Shown piece by piece: positions 43,708-55,829 of a DNA stretch of 57,435 nucleotides; within the stretch, counting starts at the first letter, position 1, and every line of letters starts with the position of its first letter. This DNA comes from Psilocybe azurescens (taxonomy: Eukaryota; Basidiomycota; Agaricomycetes; Agaricales; Agrocybaceae), in assembly GCA_023853785.1 (NCBI GenBank), contig JAJIRX010001079.1:1-57435 (forward strand). Direction: 5' to 3'. The notes under the pieces were generated by a model. That model worked only from the letters and a program-made list of their open reading frames with translations. It searched no databases and was not told the origin of the DNA. Made by a program: the position numbers and the translations under genes.

Positions 43708-43953
43708 TCATTCAATGCAAAACTTTTCATTCTGAGCACGGACTTCCTTGGAGAGATAAGGCCAAGTCAGAGTCCTAACCACCTCTTTCTTCAGCTTGCG
43801 CTCGTCGCCACCCGCTGCATTCTTTCGCCAGCTTGATCTCCCATCCGCACAGAATATACAGCAGTCGCACGTTTGACTGAATGAGCACCGAGAGCCGCCG
43901 CGAGCGAACGATGGCGTCGCATCCGCGAGCGGCAGGCTAAGGTGCTTCATCAC
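43708..43953 (-). CDS. Short hypothetical protein (minus strand)
   Basis: An 81-codon frame. Its C-terminal half, GGDERKLKKEVVRTLTWPYL followed by SKEVRAQNEKFCIE and a stop, has balanced charged composition and looks coding. The first half is Cys/Ser-rich and less convincing, and may hide an intron. No family was recognised. It lies downstream of, and converges on, the small acidic gene. Confidence 0.3.
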   Translation of the reverse strand: MMKHLSLPLADATPSFARGGSRCSFSQTCDCCIFCADGRSSWRKNAAGGDERKLKKEVVRTLTWPYLSKEVRAQNEKFCIE

Positions 43954-44374
43954 CTAGGCGATCTATACGAAAAAGAGGGAAATAGATTAAAAATACGTCA
44001 TATAAAAGAACACGATAAATCATCTATACGCACTGTGACAGTCGCGCTCTGCGACACGCCGCTGTACGATGGCCGGGGTGGGGTGCGCCGGGAGGTGCGG
44101 AGACGCTGGGAAATGGAAGTTAGGGTGAGTATGCATATGCGCGTGGGTGGACTGTTTCTGCATCCGCGAAGAGTACATTTGGGCAGGAGACGTTTGTATC
44201 GGAGGACCTAGAGGTTAAAAAAAAAAAAGAAAACTGAGTAAACAGACTCTAGTGATAGAGTCTTGGCAGTATCTCTAATGACATGAAAGATGGATTATGA
44301 ACACCGGAATTCAGTGCACGATAACGCTGGCTAGAACACTTACAAGTACGTGAATGTGTCTTGTGATACAATCT

Positions 44375-44569
44375 CTAAGGATTGGCATTGAGAACCTGTG
44401 TGCTCGGAGCCACGCTGCTTCCCGATTGAAACACGCCTTCACCCACGGCTTCGACTTTTAAGAGTTGTTCGTGATTGCGTTGAAACATGTAATATCGACT
44501 CAAATTTTGGAGAGTCGTAGCTAGAGTAATGATTTCTATATCATGGGCGAATTCACTAATATCGTGCAT
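44375..44569 (-). CDS. Short hypothetical protein, 64 aa
   Basis: ATG-initiated frame, MHDISEFAHDIEIITLATTL, QNLSRYYMFQRNHEQLLKVE, and a stop after LNANP. No domain was recognised. It could be a single exon of a longer gene or a chance frame; composition is the only support. Confidence 0.25.
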   Translation of the reverse strand: MHDISEFAHDIEIITLATTLQNLSRYYMFQRNHEQLLKVEAVGEGVFQSGSSVAPSTQVLNANP

Positions 44570-45726
44570 GCAATATAATTCGCTTTAGAGAGACGTCATT
44601 GCGGTTCGAACAATGAGCGCATATGATATTCTGCAATAACACCGCAAGTCTACCAAACACCTTAAAAATTAGCCAAGATTCACTGAAAAGTCACCGTTGT
44701 ACAGACCGGGCTTTTGAAGAAGCTTTCCTGGTTGTCAAGGTCTGTCAAGTTGAACATGCCAGAGCATCATAAAGCAATCAAGACACACCTTTGACTATGG
44801 TTTCCTCAAACTTTCCTCGTGATTTACATGCCACAAATTACACTATGTGTGTCCCAGACCGTCTGCAGTGCAAACATAAAGCAACTGAAACAGAGGCATG
44901 AAAAACTTCATCCTCTGAATCATATCGTTCTCAGCGAGCAATAGACAATCGTCATATCAAATTACTGTACTCCAATAGCAGAGGTTGCTACATACTGAAC
45001 TAAGTGTATATTAGAGGTATTCATTACTTTACAATACTCTTTTGGTGAGCGATGCTGGCTGTTATGGGATAGATCCTGCAGGCACGCTTGAGGCGCGCGC
45101 AAATGGGATGCTAGAATGTTGGAACGAAGGGGAAAGTGTCACATTGTCACACCAGCGTCTTTGATATACGACGACGATTTCCATGCCGTCGCTTTTGAAA
45201 ACTGCCTTCTCGGCTTCATCGGCATGAAATTTCGCCCTGTATATCACCCTCGCACACTTATTTTCTCGCGCTTTCCCCTCTCATTCCTCCCATCGCACTT
45301 GTAAATCAAAATTAGACCAATTCTCACTTCCATTGACTATGATTGCACTCGTACATAGATATATTATGATTGAGAATAATTCCATCAAACTTCGGCGCAC
45401 TGCTTGTTTTCACATCATATTTGATAAAGCGCAGTGCTGACTTAGTAGGGAGAGGACAGTGATTAAAATTAAAAATGGTCGCCGTGCTCGGAGATTTGAT
45501 AATTAAACTAGCACACAAACTATCGCACAACTATACTAGACAGTAGCGGTTATAGTGGTAATGATATGCTGGGAGGGGATGAAATCGGATGCTAATGCAC
45601 GTTAGAACAGAAAGTGAAGTCGGCCCGCCGGGTCTGAACTAATCAAAGTGCGCGAGACCTTCAGCATATCATCCAACTCCTGATGGTTGTGATTAGTATT
45701 GTTGGTATGTGTCGTATCCCGGAATT
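44570..45726. other. Intergenic stretch, no supported gene
   Basis: Moderately AT-rich unique sequence. Short frames exist (for example minus 45247-45062 with KFHADEAEKAVFKSDGMEIV), but none has supporting splice signals or a recognisable domain. No LINE or LTR sequence was seen. Confidence 0.4.
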
Positions 45727-46194
45727 TTAAATGAAAGAAATCTGGCAAATTGTCGATGGGAAGTGCAGATCGCATCGGTGCGTTACCAATGAAAAATATT
45801 CTTCGGCCAGATCGGTACAGGAAACGAAATCGCAACGGGTTGTGGAGTCCCCATATTGCCTACAAGACGGTTCAGAAGCAATATCATATCCAGATCAACG
45901 TACATACCTCCAACGAATCCAAGTCATTCTGCGACCAGATATGGTCAACTCGCTAATAATGTCTCCCGATCTAAGGCCGGCGTAATTATTGAAAAAGTAC
46001 GGAGTAGCAAGAGATACAGGCATAGAAACGATGTATTGACGCTTTGGATGAGGAAAGGCTGGTTGGTACGCCTCTGAAGTTGAATTTGGAGCCATAAAAG
46101 CCGATGCACTCGCGTACGGGAACCTTGACGGGTTGGTTATAGTAGAAAATGCTGATGGAAAGGAGAAGCATTTATGGCATATTTTGAAGGCCAT
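45727..46194 (-). CDS. Two-exon hypothetical protein
   Basis: Not recognised as a family. The start ATG at 46192-46194 gives MAFKICHKCFSFPSAFSTIT. Exon 1 ends at MTWIRWR with donor GTATGT. The intron at 45860-45907 (48 bp) has a CTGAAC branch-like sequence and a TTGTAG acceptor. Exon 2 continues in frame as QYGDSTTRCDFVSCTDLAEE, then YFSLVTHRCDLHFPSTICQI and a TAA at 45727-45729. Clean in-frame splicing supports a real gene of about 139 aa, though the start could lie further upstream. Its two CxxC-like spacings are not enough to call a zinc site. It lies just downstream of the Tnp2 transposase on the same strand. Confidence 0.5.
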
Positions 46195-46568
46195 GAGAAA
46201 TATAAAAAGGGTACGAAGCAAGTGATTAATTGCTGAAAGTTGATCAAGGAGAAGCGATCATGACGACATCATGGCTTGGGAGAGAGCGAAAGTTAGCGAT
46301 ATTGAGATTGTCCTGTTATCGCACAATTACAACTAGATGATCGTGTCAGTAACACGACTTAAAGTTAGCACCTTGTACTAGTAAGACGCACAAAGGTGCA
46401 TAGTCTGTTAAGAAGGCGGTGATTTCCTTATGCTAACGTTCTCCAGCCTTAAGGAATTCAAGAATTTGACTCTCAGGCTGAAGTCAGTTCAAGATTACCA
46501 TCGCGCCTACGTGTAAACATATAGACAAGAGAAATAGTACATCAAATTTTGTACAATTATGTTCTGTA
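46195..46568. other. Spacer downstream of the transposase
   Basis: No ORF or repeat of note. It was searched for a CACTA-type terminal repeat of the neighbouring transposase; none was identified. Confidence 0.4.
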
Positions 46569-49500
46569 TCAAACCGACGTAACTCGAGATAAACTTACGC
46601 ATACGGCAACGCTCTTGCCCTTCCCACGGAATAACACATTTGGGCGTGAGTGAGTATCGACCATAGATAAGGGAATAACTTCAATAAAGTCCTCCATCTC
46701 AACGCCCCAAATATTTGCTCCGAGATATGGGTAGTGAGCGTAGGGATCGCTCTTTGATTTTGCCGTCTGAAGTCGTTTGACAACGAGCCAAATAGTGTCG
46801 AACAGAAGACTTTCACGGAAGAAAAGAATATCCTGAATGCAATAGGGTATTGAGTCGTAAAGAATCTGACTGTTGCCTTCGTGGATGGAAGCCCTAGTAT
46901 ATGAAACACGACCTTGTGTATATCGACCTATAACGTTGGCAGGAGGACATTGAGAAATTTTATAGGTCATCTTAATCACATTCCGGACGTTCGAGTCGAG
47001 TTGAGTTTCTGAACTTTGGTGGTAATAAATGTCATCGTTGCCGAGTTCCGTATCCTGGTCGTCGACTTCAATTTCCTGCGCTGTAGCTGTAGCGTAACTT
47101 GCTAGAGAATTTTGATTCTGAGGTCGAACAAATCTCTCGAACATCGAGGCGCAATTGAGAATGATGGGAGGGCATGTTACTTTGGAAAATAGCGCTCTGA
47201 GATTCGATCTTCTATGCCACGACTCTGCGATTGTAGCCTCGTACTCGCCTGAGTTTTATCAGCTATATATAACGCCCCAACCCCCAAATATTGGAATGAT
47301 GGCTTACCTGGATGGTAATTGGTGTGAATTCGCTGAAGTGTTCCGATCATACGCTCAAAAGGAAATGTCCACCAGCCATGCACAGGCCCGTACGCAGATA
47401 GAAATTCCCAAGATGTAAGGCCATATGGTGATTAGGATGGCATTTGTAGTCCGGAAAAAAGACACGCCAATTCCTGACGGTAAACCAGCATGTGATCGAG
47501 ATAAAGTTCCCCGTGTCTAGCCGATGTTTTTCGAGAAGTTATGATGGAAATTGCCTGGAATAACGCCATCGTCAGCTTGAGAAGATCTTGACGTTCACGG
47601 CTCGCAATGTCGTTGCAGCTTCTTGACCATAGGCGAATGAGAGTGACGGGAAGATAAAGAGATCCTGCTGCTCGCCATTGATCAGATTTCAGTTTGGGAC
47701 CAGAGGAAGAAATTGACGTAGGAATTGAAGTCGCCCAAGATGGCTTTACCATCACTTGAATGTCTCGTCGTATTTCACCCATATCTTCAGAAGTAAGTAA
47801 GTAACCCTGTCTGCCACTTAATCCAGGGAGGTACGAGAGGCTGGCAATATCTCAGGCTGTTTAGTTCGCTACATTGAGAGTAAATTTGAGTCGGTCGGGG
47901 TCAGAAGCCGAGCAGTGATAGAAAATTGTACCACGTACCCATCTCACCACAATCTCTGCCAGTTCTGGTTTGCGGTACTTTTTCTTGACAGGAGAGGAGG
48001 TATCTATGCCTGTGGCTGTCACAGTCATCGGGATACAACCAAGTCCTTTACAGACATAAATTAGCCACGATAGATGGCAGGCTTTTCCGGCCCAATGTTT
48101 GGCATGCTTCTGAATAGTAGCTTCTACGTCTGGGCCTTTTGGAGCGGTTGTTTCAGCCAGTCTTCCAAGCGCCTGACGCTTGCCTTTTGGGTCGGGGTGA
48201 AAAGATCAGTGTCCAAGTTATCAGCGGTGTAGGGGAATAAACGTCCTGCAAGGGAATTGACGACAGGCAAGCCTTCTTTGGGAATCTTTTTACATCCCAA
48301 GATATTCTGAAAGTGCTCCTTGATCAAACCCAAGAAGAGGTTGTGCATCGGATCGATCGGCAGGTGCTTGGTTGCGTCATAGTATGGCAAACGAAGCAAT
48401 TCCGAGGAACGCAGGCCCGATAAGTCGAAGGAACTGTCCGCCAGGTTTTGAGTTGCTGCGTCACGGTACTTTTGAGCACGAAGTCGGCAGGAATCGTTGG
48501 TGCGCCATGTCCAGGTAGTATATTCAACGTCGTTGTAAGAATGCTTAGTAAGACTGCAAGTGCAAACTGAACAGAAAAATTCGTGATTATGCGAAGAGAA
48601 GCCGCCAATTTTGCGAGCAGCAGGAAGATCTGCTATAACTGCAATGAGAGCGCAAAAGATCCATCGCCCGAGTTCATAGAGAGCCGTCCTCGTAAAACGT
48701 ATCGCCTTCCCAAAATGACAACAATTCATCAACCAAGGGCCGCAATAATGGGTTAATGGAGTCAAGGCTAGGCTCAGAGGGTCCTGGAATAATGCCGGCA
48801 AGGAAGATGTTCTCGGGTTTGTAGCGGATGTCGATGGGAAGATTAAGACATATCAAGGCGATGACACCGATCGACACTTTCTTACCGGCAGTCAAATTTC
48901 TCAGAGGGTTGAAGAAATCGAATCCAAGAGAGAAAAGGTATCTGCCTGAAGTCTCGTCACCGATTTTGCTAAAGTGCGTCTTTTGTCGTGTCCTTTGAGT
49001 TCCTTGATACGCGTTGCCTGGAAAATATCTTCGATATCACCGTGCTCATCTGATTTCATCCTCTGCCAGGCTGAATCCATCTTCTCCTCGTATGTTCTCC
49101 GTGAAACGAGGTTAGCCATCCAATCATGAAAGCTGAAAGCAATGTATGGTTTGATCGGCGTATTGATCCGGCCTTTTCCAATCCGTGTAGGGCGAACCAG
49201 CAGCTCTCTGCAGGATCTAGTAGGACCTCCCTGCTTCATAGGTCTTCGGCGAGCTCGACATCTCTCCGGGTAGACAGGGATATCATGCACCATTTCCGCC
49301 GAGTAGATCTCGTAGCACTTGGGGCACGTTGCGTACACTGTACTGTGCGCGTCGAGATTGAAATAGCTTGTTGCCGTACGGACGTCACGAGGAAATTTGC
49401 TCAGAAGCCTCTGAATTACGGGTGGGACGGTAATTTGAGAGGCTGAAATAGCTGTCTCTTGCACGATGTAATCGCACATTTGAAAGATCCAGTGGCAACC

Positions 49501-50311
49501 GCGTCGAGAAAGGCCAAGAATAACTTGGATGGCTACGACCATGAACGCGGCGAAGTTGGAATGATAGAATTGGCCGATTGCATGATAGGTTTGAAGTGTC
49601 GTCCTTGTAGTCAACATATTAGGCAATGAAAGGTATTAGATCAGATATGTTTTTACCTGAATCGTAAACCCGAGGTGCACTCGATGTAACTCTCTCGCGT
49701 TTCTTGAGCTCCTTTGTATACAAATCATTAATGTTCTTAACTTCGATTCCAAGAAGATCGAGTGCCGTTTGCGCATTCTCGGTGAGTGTTTTAATGGAAG
49801 GGTGCTTTCGGGTTGGCCCATGTTTTGCCGGGCGAGCGAAACTACAGATCTCTCGACAAATCCTTGAACAGAGGTACACATCTCCAAACCATCCAGTAAA
49901 GAAGAGTCCTTGAGTGGTCCGGGATTTAGATCGAGACGCCTGATCGTTTGCTGCTGAGCCGTGATTTCATCCAGGATAAGGCCGATGTGAGCCGCCATCC
50001 GTTTTCTTGTCGATAATATAATCGGAGTTGGGCTTGATGACTGAGGATGGTATCAGATTGATTTGTTCGATCGTCAAACTCTCCATTTGTTCCTCTATAT
50101 GCTGTTGATGAACAGCGAGGGCCTCTGTTTGAGCATCCCAGGCGTGATATCCAACTCGCAAGTCCTCTCTCTGTTGCTGGAATTGGTGTGCTTTATAGTC
50201 CCTGGCGTTAAGCAGTTTGCCCTGCTCTCCAGTGATCGGATCGGTAAAGTCACAACAGCATCGAAATTTGCAGCGGCAGAGCCGCGATTGCTCGTTAATC
50301 GCGGGCGGCAT
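46569..50311 (-). pseudogene. Tnp2-type (CACTA/EnSpm, Plavaka-like) transposase
   Basis: N-terminal Cys-rich finger (RLCRCKFRCCCDFTDPITGE, start ATG 50311) and a helical region. The Tnp2 catalytic region has TVYATCPKCYEIY (about 49350), LICLNLPIDIRYKPENIFLA, GIIPGPSEPSLDSINPLLRP and LVDELLSFW. Then CALIAVIADLPAARKIGGFS, HNHEFFCSVC, and YYDATKHLPIDPMHNLFLGL with the conserved DPMHNLFLG. The C-terminal region has DQWRAAGSLYLPVTLIRLW and GPVHGWWTFPFERMIGTLQR. Introns are likely at 49604-49656 and 47857-47938. Frame shifts lie at about 48977 (an AAAA run), 48705 and 48150, with further breaks near 47440, so it is probably inactive unless these are sequence errors. No terminal inverted repeats were found. 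Confidence 0.85.
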
Positions 50312-50494
50312 GAAGGTATGATAGTGGTCTGGTATCAGAGGTCCAGATGGACTACTAGATAAGACGTCGATAAAGATTAGTTTTCCTCACGCTCTCAATA
50401 AGCGACATAAATGCACACTGTAGCACGGAGGTTTTTGCTTATGTCGTATGGAACAAGAAAAAGGCGATGAATCTCCATAGTACACTACTCGGTG

Positions 50495-51896
50495 TTAAAT
50501 TATGTATTCGACTGGCACCGCATCAATAATTTGTCGCAAAACAGGCAGAAATTGTTGTTTTGTATCAATTTCAACACGACAACAAGGACACAATGGGGTG
50601 CCCTGGCCAATCGGAGTGCCCCTGGTTCTGGTTTCTTGGAAAGGATCCACGATTCACTACAGGCTTTACAGAACGTATGTCCACATCCTAGCCTGTGAGA
50701 CACATCATTCGCTGGAATCATGAATTTTCACGGTAAAACACATACATCACAGGTGTAGTAACCATGAAGTCTGTACATATAGGGCAGGTTATACTCTCAA
50801 CGACAGTTTTCACGAACTGTTCCAGAGATTTCGCCTCATGTTCCAGTCGGGAAGACAACTGGAGAAGAGTCAGACAGTTGAGAGCTTATTTTACCCCAAC
50901 TCACCGAACTCATTTGTTGCCTCTCGGAGTTGAAAGCCTAGTTTAAACGCACATGAGCGGGTATAGCTCGAAGATGGGAAAGGTCCTACGACGTGTAGTT
51001 CATTTGTCTCGCTAATGAGACTTTGAGCTACAAGTTTTGATTGATCGAGTTCACGGGAAATCGCTGTATTCTCCTGCAGTAGTTACTTAGTCACCAAGTG
51101 CCTTGAATATAAGAGAAATAAATTACCGCTTGTAGTTGACAGTTTTTGCTGGTAGCTTCTTGTGCGACATCTTTTGCTTGACTCAATTCGAAAGAAATAC
51201 GCCCGACATCCTGCCATGCTTGCTCAGCCGTAAAATAATTTATAACTAGAATGACGAACAATTTCAAGTTGCTTTTTGCTGCATCAAATTGCTCCAATTT
51301 CATCCGCTCATCATTCAAGGAGGACTTGAGTGCTTCCACTTGGTTCCTGTAGCCCGCTAACATTTCTTCCAGCTCATTACGGCATGAATTTTCCTGATAG
51401 ATTAATTAGCAACAGGGTCAGTATCCAGGGATCCCCACAACTCACTGTACTAAGCACGTCATTGAGTTCACCGATTCGTCCTTCATACTCTTCCAGCTTT
51501 GCTTTGAGTTCTCGATTGCATTCTAAACTTTTGTCCAGCTTGCGACTGTTGTCGTCTATAGGCTCCAGCATGGAAAGGCCTGTCTGTCCCTGACTGAATT
51601 AACAAGGATACTGACATGATGTTCGCGATAGCTCACCTCGATCACCTCAAGTTCGACGACATTTTCCATGCTTACGTTGTCGAGCTAAATAAGGATGATA
51701 GTGAGTGTTCGGTCTATGACACGTAAGAAATTGGACTTACAGTGGCAGAGGCTTCAAGGCGCATCGATTCAACATAGGATGTGGTGTTCAAGGGGGCCAC
51801 GGAGTAACGACCGGCATTCATATTGCGCGCTTTTCTGTTTCGTAGGGCATCATGGATTCTGAGCTTGGTGGGTTTGAGTGGGTTGCGACTCGACAT
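50495..51896 (-). CDS. Coiled-coil RING-finger protein
   Basis: Start ATG 51894-51896 (MSSRNPLKPTKLRIHDALRN). Introns: 51685-51740 (GTAAGT...TTTAG), 51590-51636 (GTGAGC...GTCAG) and one near 51380-51430 (GTGAGT...ATCAG). In-frame exons include LDNVSMENVVELEVIE. Long heptad-like segments follow (SLECNRELKAKLEEYEGRIG; ENSCRNELEEMLAGYRNQVE; KSSLNDERMKLEQFDAAKSN). C-terminal C3HC4 RING: CPICTDFM, a 54 bp GTATGT...CACAG intron, then LGCGHTFCKAC and finally LCPCCRVEID. Stop TAA at 50495-50497. RING domains usually act as E3 ubiquitin ligases; the coiled coils suggest oligomerisation. Between KKPEPG and the last CxxC the frame must change (near 50625): a frameshift or a sequence error. Confidence 0.72.
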
Positions 51897-52363
51897 GACA
51901 ATGATGGTGGGGTCAAAATAGCACTGATAGGTAGCGTCGTCAGTTATTATGGAAAATCGCTTTTATGTGGACTGACAACTTGCATCCTACATCGCTTCGG
52001 TCTCTTTGTCAGCGCCTTTGTGAGTATTTTACCTTTCTTTCATTGTCAATTCACAGCTTTCGAGACGATGGTACGGATGACGATTAATAACATCCGTAAC
52101 ACAAAAGTTATCTATCATATGTTCTTGCTCTTTTCTGCCGGGTACAGGTCTTGAATGAATTAAATGATTTGTGCTACTGGTTAGGACGGCGGTGGTACAT
52201 AGCTCGGATCGAGGTCATAACCCTCCAGTTCAACTCTTTCTCTTTCTTTGATTCGGGCACAGTACAAAGGGAATGTGGATCAAGTTCCAACTGCTCCCTG
52301 ATAAAGAGTCAGGCGAACCCTCGGTCCTATTAACCACTGACAAAATGATGGTGATGGTCGTCG
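51897..52363. other. Region between the RING gene start and the Spt5-like gene end
   Basis: About 470 bp holding the presumed promoter of the RING gene (minus strand). Plus-strand frames here (for example 51852-52154) are unconvincing. No repeat was seen. Confidence 0.4.
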
Positions 52364-54859
52364 TCAAATCCGTGTCTCGCCGGTGATGGATGCGGCGGAC
52401 GTATTTGCCGCAGTGCTCTCCTTTATGACGGCAAGAAGGCCATTGTCATGAGTAGGATTTGGATATTTTGGGGTGACCCAACTGGGCTGCAACAAAAGCC
52501 ACGTGTGATACTTTTTATGGCGGAGAACAACCCGGCTATCTTGAAGGTCCACCGACACCGCAATTTGTTGCTTGGCGAATCCTCCACCGTCAACTATGGC
52601 GTTGAATTTGAATCCCACTAACTTTGGGTTTAATAGCACATGTGTAGGAGACGGGGTCGCAGTAATGTGGGTGTCCTTGAATCCGACATCCATGATTCTG
52701 GCGTCCGCAAATCAGACGGAGTTCTCGAAGAAGGGTCCCAAGCTGGGCTCAATGGTGAAGACGACGAATGCATGGGTGTTGGAAGAGGAGTAACACTTCC
52801 AGAGGGCTTTTCCGCAGGTATTTGGGGAGCATGAACTAATGCTGTATAAGCATGGTTGGCTTGAGAATCGGACAACTGTTTTTGGTGTGGGTCGAATATG
52901 TTTGTCACCGGGATCAAGGAATTGAACAAGTTCGTAGCAGGTCCTATTGTGCCGTTACCATCACCTTTCTGGAATTGGAGAGGAATGCGGGAGAGGACTT
53001 ACGAATATTCAACAACGTCGTCGTAGTGAACGGTTATTTTGTGAAATGGAGCGCTTGGATCGTATCGCGTCAATTGTACAATTAGCATTATCACCTTTTC
53101 CTCGCGCTTCTCAATAACATCAAAAATCTCTCCAATTTCGCCTTTACGGGGATGGTATTGTTTTGATATCTTCACTTTCACTCCGCACCATGGATGTCGA
53201 TATGTTCTGGGTGGAAGGGGTCCAGATTCGGGCTCGCGTCTGTAGTGGAACACAGCAGGTTCTTCTGTGATCTCCAGGAAATTAGCGAGAGCCTCGAAAG
53301 ACTATCACAGAGAGTTTGTTAGCAAACTTGCGTTGTGACGAAGATTTGGGGTGGTACAATATACGCACTTCGATAGCATCGTCACCGTCCTTAAGATATT
53401 GAGGTATTTCGCCCTCTATCTTCTTGCTCACAATAGATACTTGATCGTCTTCAATTTGAACCACCCAACTCTTTCCGGAATGCAGTCCGCCGTACGCAAA
53501 CATATTGCCCGACATTGATCTCTTTTCTCAAGTCTTCCCATGATACACGCAATGTTAGGCGGTATTCTTGGTTATGTCCAGCGGGTCCATCGTGCGCCCA
53601 TATCTGCTCGACTTCCGCATAGAGAGTATCCAGTGCCTTCAAGATGGCAGGGGTAAACGTAAAAGTAGTTTCTGGCCCTTGGACACGAATAAACACCCTA
53701 TCATTCTCCTTCATACTCCATTCTCGAGGGCGCGGCATGTTCGAAAGGGTGATAGATGGGTGTTTGCTCATCGAAACATGGTGTAAAAGTCATAAGGCAT
53801 ATCCTTCACGTCAACTGTGAATGAATGGTAGTCGAAGTCTTTGGCTAGAAGGCCTTGCTCGAATTCCAACCGTCCAAAGGAGTATCGTCCGTGCTCGTGG
53901 CCCACGATGTTGTATGGGAGAAGCTGTCCGAAATAGTCAGCGTCGAAGAGCTTTGCTATCGGCCTAACGGTAGACGTTTTTGAGTGGGTTCCGTGATGTT
54001 GTATCCAGTCGAGGAATAAGAAGAATACGAGCACCCAAGGAGCTTTTTGCGACACAATCCCAACATCTCCCTTGTAAAGGCCTTTCTTGACGAGTACCCA
54101 ACTTCCGACCTCAGCGATTTCGTGTGCATCCCTCATCCGAAACAGTCCCGCATACTCCGAAGAATCAACCAATCGACTTTTGATGCCCAACCTGTTGCGC
54201 AGTATACCGGGTGTAAGAAGAAGAAGCTTGATGAGGCGTTCGTTCATCATGCATTCGATATAGATGCAGCCGCGCACGGAACCTTGAGTGAAGGCTGAAC
54301 GGACTTGATGATGCTCCGTAACAGTGCTTAGCAGAGAGACTACAGCTAGATCTTCAACCCCGAACTGTAAGGTGTCGGTCAGTAAATTCAGAGAGTCCCA
54401 AGCGTGAATAACAATGTGCGCACTCGACATTCAACGCGCCACAGAGGATAATCCTCCCTAGGAATATAGACTAAAGCTCTGTCAAGGGTTGTCTCCGGTA
54501 CATCATCAGCAGTGTATCTTCTATGACCAGAGGCGTTCCTTCTTGCATCAATGCGTGATATAAGACGCCAAGGCGTCCTCGCTGTGGTGATGGACTGAGA
54601 AATTGGCCGGTAAATCGGAATGTTGTCCAAGGCTACCCCGTCAATGAACGCATCTAGGTGTGGCTGTCAATACTGGTGCGAGAGTTATGAGGTTCAAGAA
54701 CAAGAAAAGATTACCTTCCCTGTCGCGTTCTGTTGCTTCATCCTCCTCGTCGGAAATCCCTTCTTCGTCCACCTGAGCTTCCATGTCCAGAAACTGACGC
54801 ACTCTTGAATCTATCTTCGGCCAAGATGTAAGTACGGAAAGTTCGATATAAGAAGACAT
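52364..54859 (-). CDS. Spt5-like protein (NGN/KOW, C-terminal repeat unit)
   Basis: Probable start ATG 54857-54859. The acidic N-terminus is RVRQFLDMEAQVDEEGISDE followed by EDEATERD, then a 51 bp intron (54664-54714) and PHLDAFIDGVALDNIPIYRP. The NGN-like domain includes HQVRSAFTQGSVRGCIYIEC and ends with LTPGILRNRLGIKS. KOW 1: EVGSWVLVKKGLYKGDVGIV (about 54080). A later KOW lies at VKISKQYHPRKGEIGEIFDV (about 53150). The C-terminal SPLSPAWDPSSRTP resembles the Spt5 C-terminal repeat, and a last KOW-like segment follows to the stop at 52364-52366. Canonical Spt5 pairs with Spt4 as a Pol II elongation factor. This copy is short and divergent, so it is likely a lineage-specific paralogue. Several exon joins (near 53770, 53450 and 52930) are not resolved and may include frameshifts. 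Confidence 0.72.
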
Positions 54860-54989
54860 AACATACATTCTTCATCTCGTATTCTAAGAAATATATGTGT
54901 TCACGTTCAGACTTTACTGTATCTACACTGACTTTCGTGTTATAATTGCACTGGGTCAGGGTCAGCGATAGGATACAACGGTACAACAC

Positions 54990-55435
54990 TTTTTAAAAAC
55001 TCTCATTCCGCTCTCTGTAGCGTTTACTCGATTCATCACATTATTCAATTTTTCATCGACATAAAGTATCTACTGCTTTCTAAACTTACCTGTTGACTTT
55101 ATATAGCGTCGAACCTAGGAGGACAGTATGGTGAAGAAGGAAAGCGTGAAATAAGTTGAACAGGTCCGTATGTACCCCAAAATTCCAAGCCGCTCAAGCC
55201 GAACAGTCGCGATGATTTTATCCGGCAAGCGGCATGAAAATTTCAGCATGCTATCACGGCGCTATTGACGCTTTCACACGCTTTCTCTTTCTCTCCCTTG
55301 CCACCACATTGACAAGCGAGGTGCTGCAGTAAGCCAGATATTGAGTAGAATTGATTATGATAAGTGTGCTACAGTAAATCGTTATACGTGTCCAGTAGTT
55401 TACAACAAATTAAGGGGTGGAACGAAAGTAAAGAA
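54990..55435. other. Intergenic stretch, no gene seen
   Basis: Unique sequence between the Spt5-like gene start and the end of the next minus-strand gene. It contains pyrimidine-rich tracts (TTTCTCTTTCTCTCCC near 55285), typical of fungal promoters. No ORF or transposon piece. Confidence 0.4.
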
Positions 55436-55801
55436 TCAAGGATGATCAAGGCTTGAAGAAAACCAGGTTTCTTGGAATGCGGAACCGTCGACTTTGCACC
55501 ACGGTTTCCAGAAATCTAGGTACTGATCAGTATTCATCTATGCCATTGAAAACAATAACTCACCTTTTACAGCGTAATCAACTAACTTTACATCTCCTGG
55601 AGCTAGGTTGATCAACTCGTGTCGATGGCCTTTCCGGAAGGCTACTACGCCTCCTTTCCACTGCCCGTTTGCCCAATCCCTCAGCGATTTGTTGGAGGGT
55701 AGACGCTTGTGATTCTTGACGAACAAATGGAATCGGCTTATTTCTTTTCTGTTTACAATCACCACCACCCCGTCGTATGTAGGGTTGGAGTAGTTTTCCA
55801 C
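55436..55801 (-). CDS. Partial two-exon protein (unknown)
   Basis: Exon frame from about 55801: ENYSNPTYDGVVVIVNRKEI, SLRDWANGQWKGGVVAFRKG, and HELINLAPGDVKLVDYAVK. The donor GTGAGT and an intron of about 50 bp ending CCTAG lead in frame to DFWKPWCKVDGSAFQETWFS and a stop TGA at 55436-55438. Correct splicing supports a real gene. The upstream frame is closed by TGA right before GTG 55801, so an upstream exon is expected and the start is unknown. No family was recognised. Confidence 0.5.
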
Positions 55802-55829
55802 CCATCAACAGCTCCAACCTTGGACTTGA

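Noticed and set aside
43341..43739. Ser/Pro-rich minus-strand frames opposite the acidic exon
   Set aside because: They overlap the more plausible plus-strand acidic exon (SDEEMDIDNEEASG) and are low-complexity complements of it.
50395..50500. CACTA-like words (CACTACTCGG) as a possible terminus of the Tnp2 element
   Set aside because: No matching inverted copy was found downstream of the transposase, and it lies within the RING gene stop region; chance occurrence is likely.
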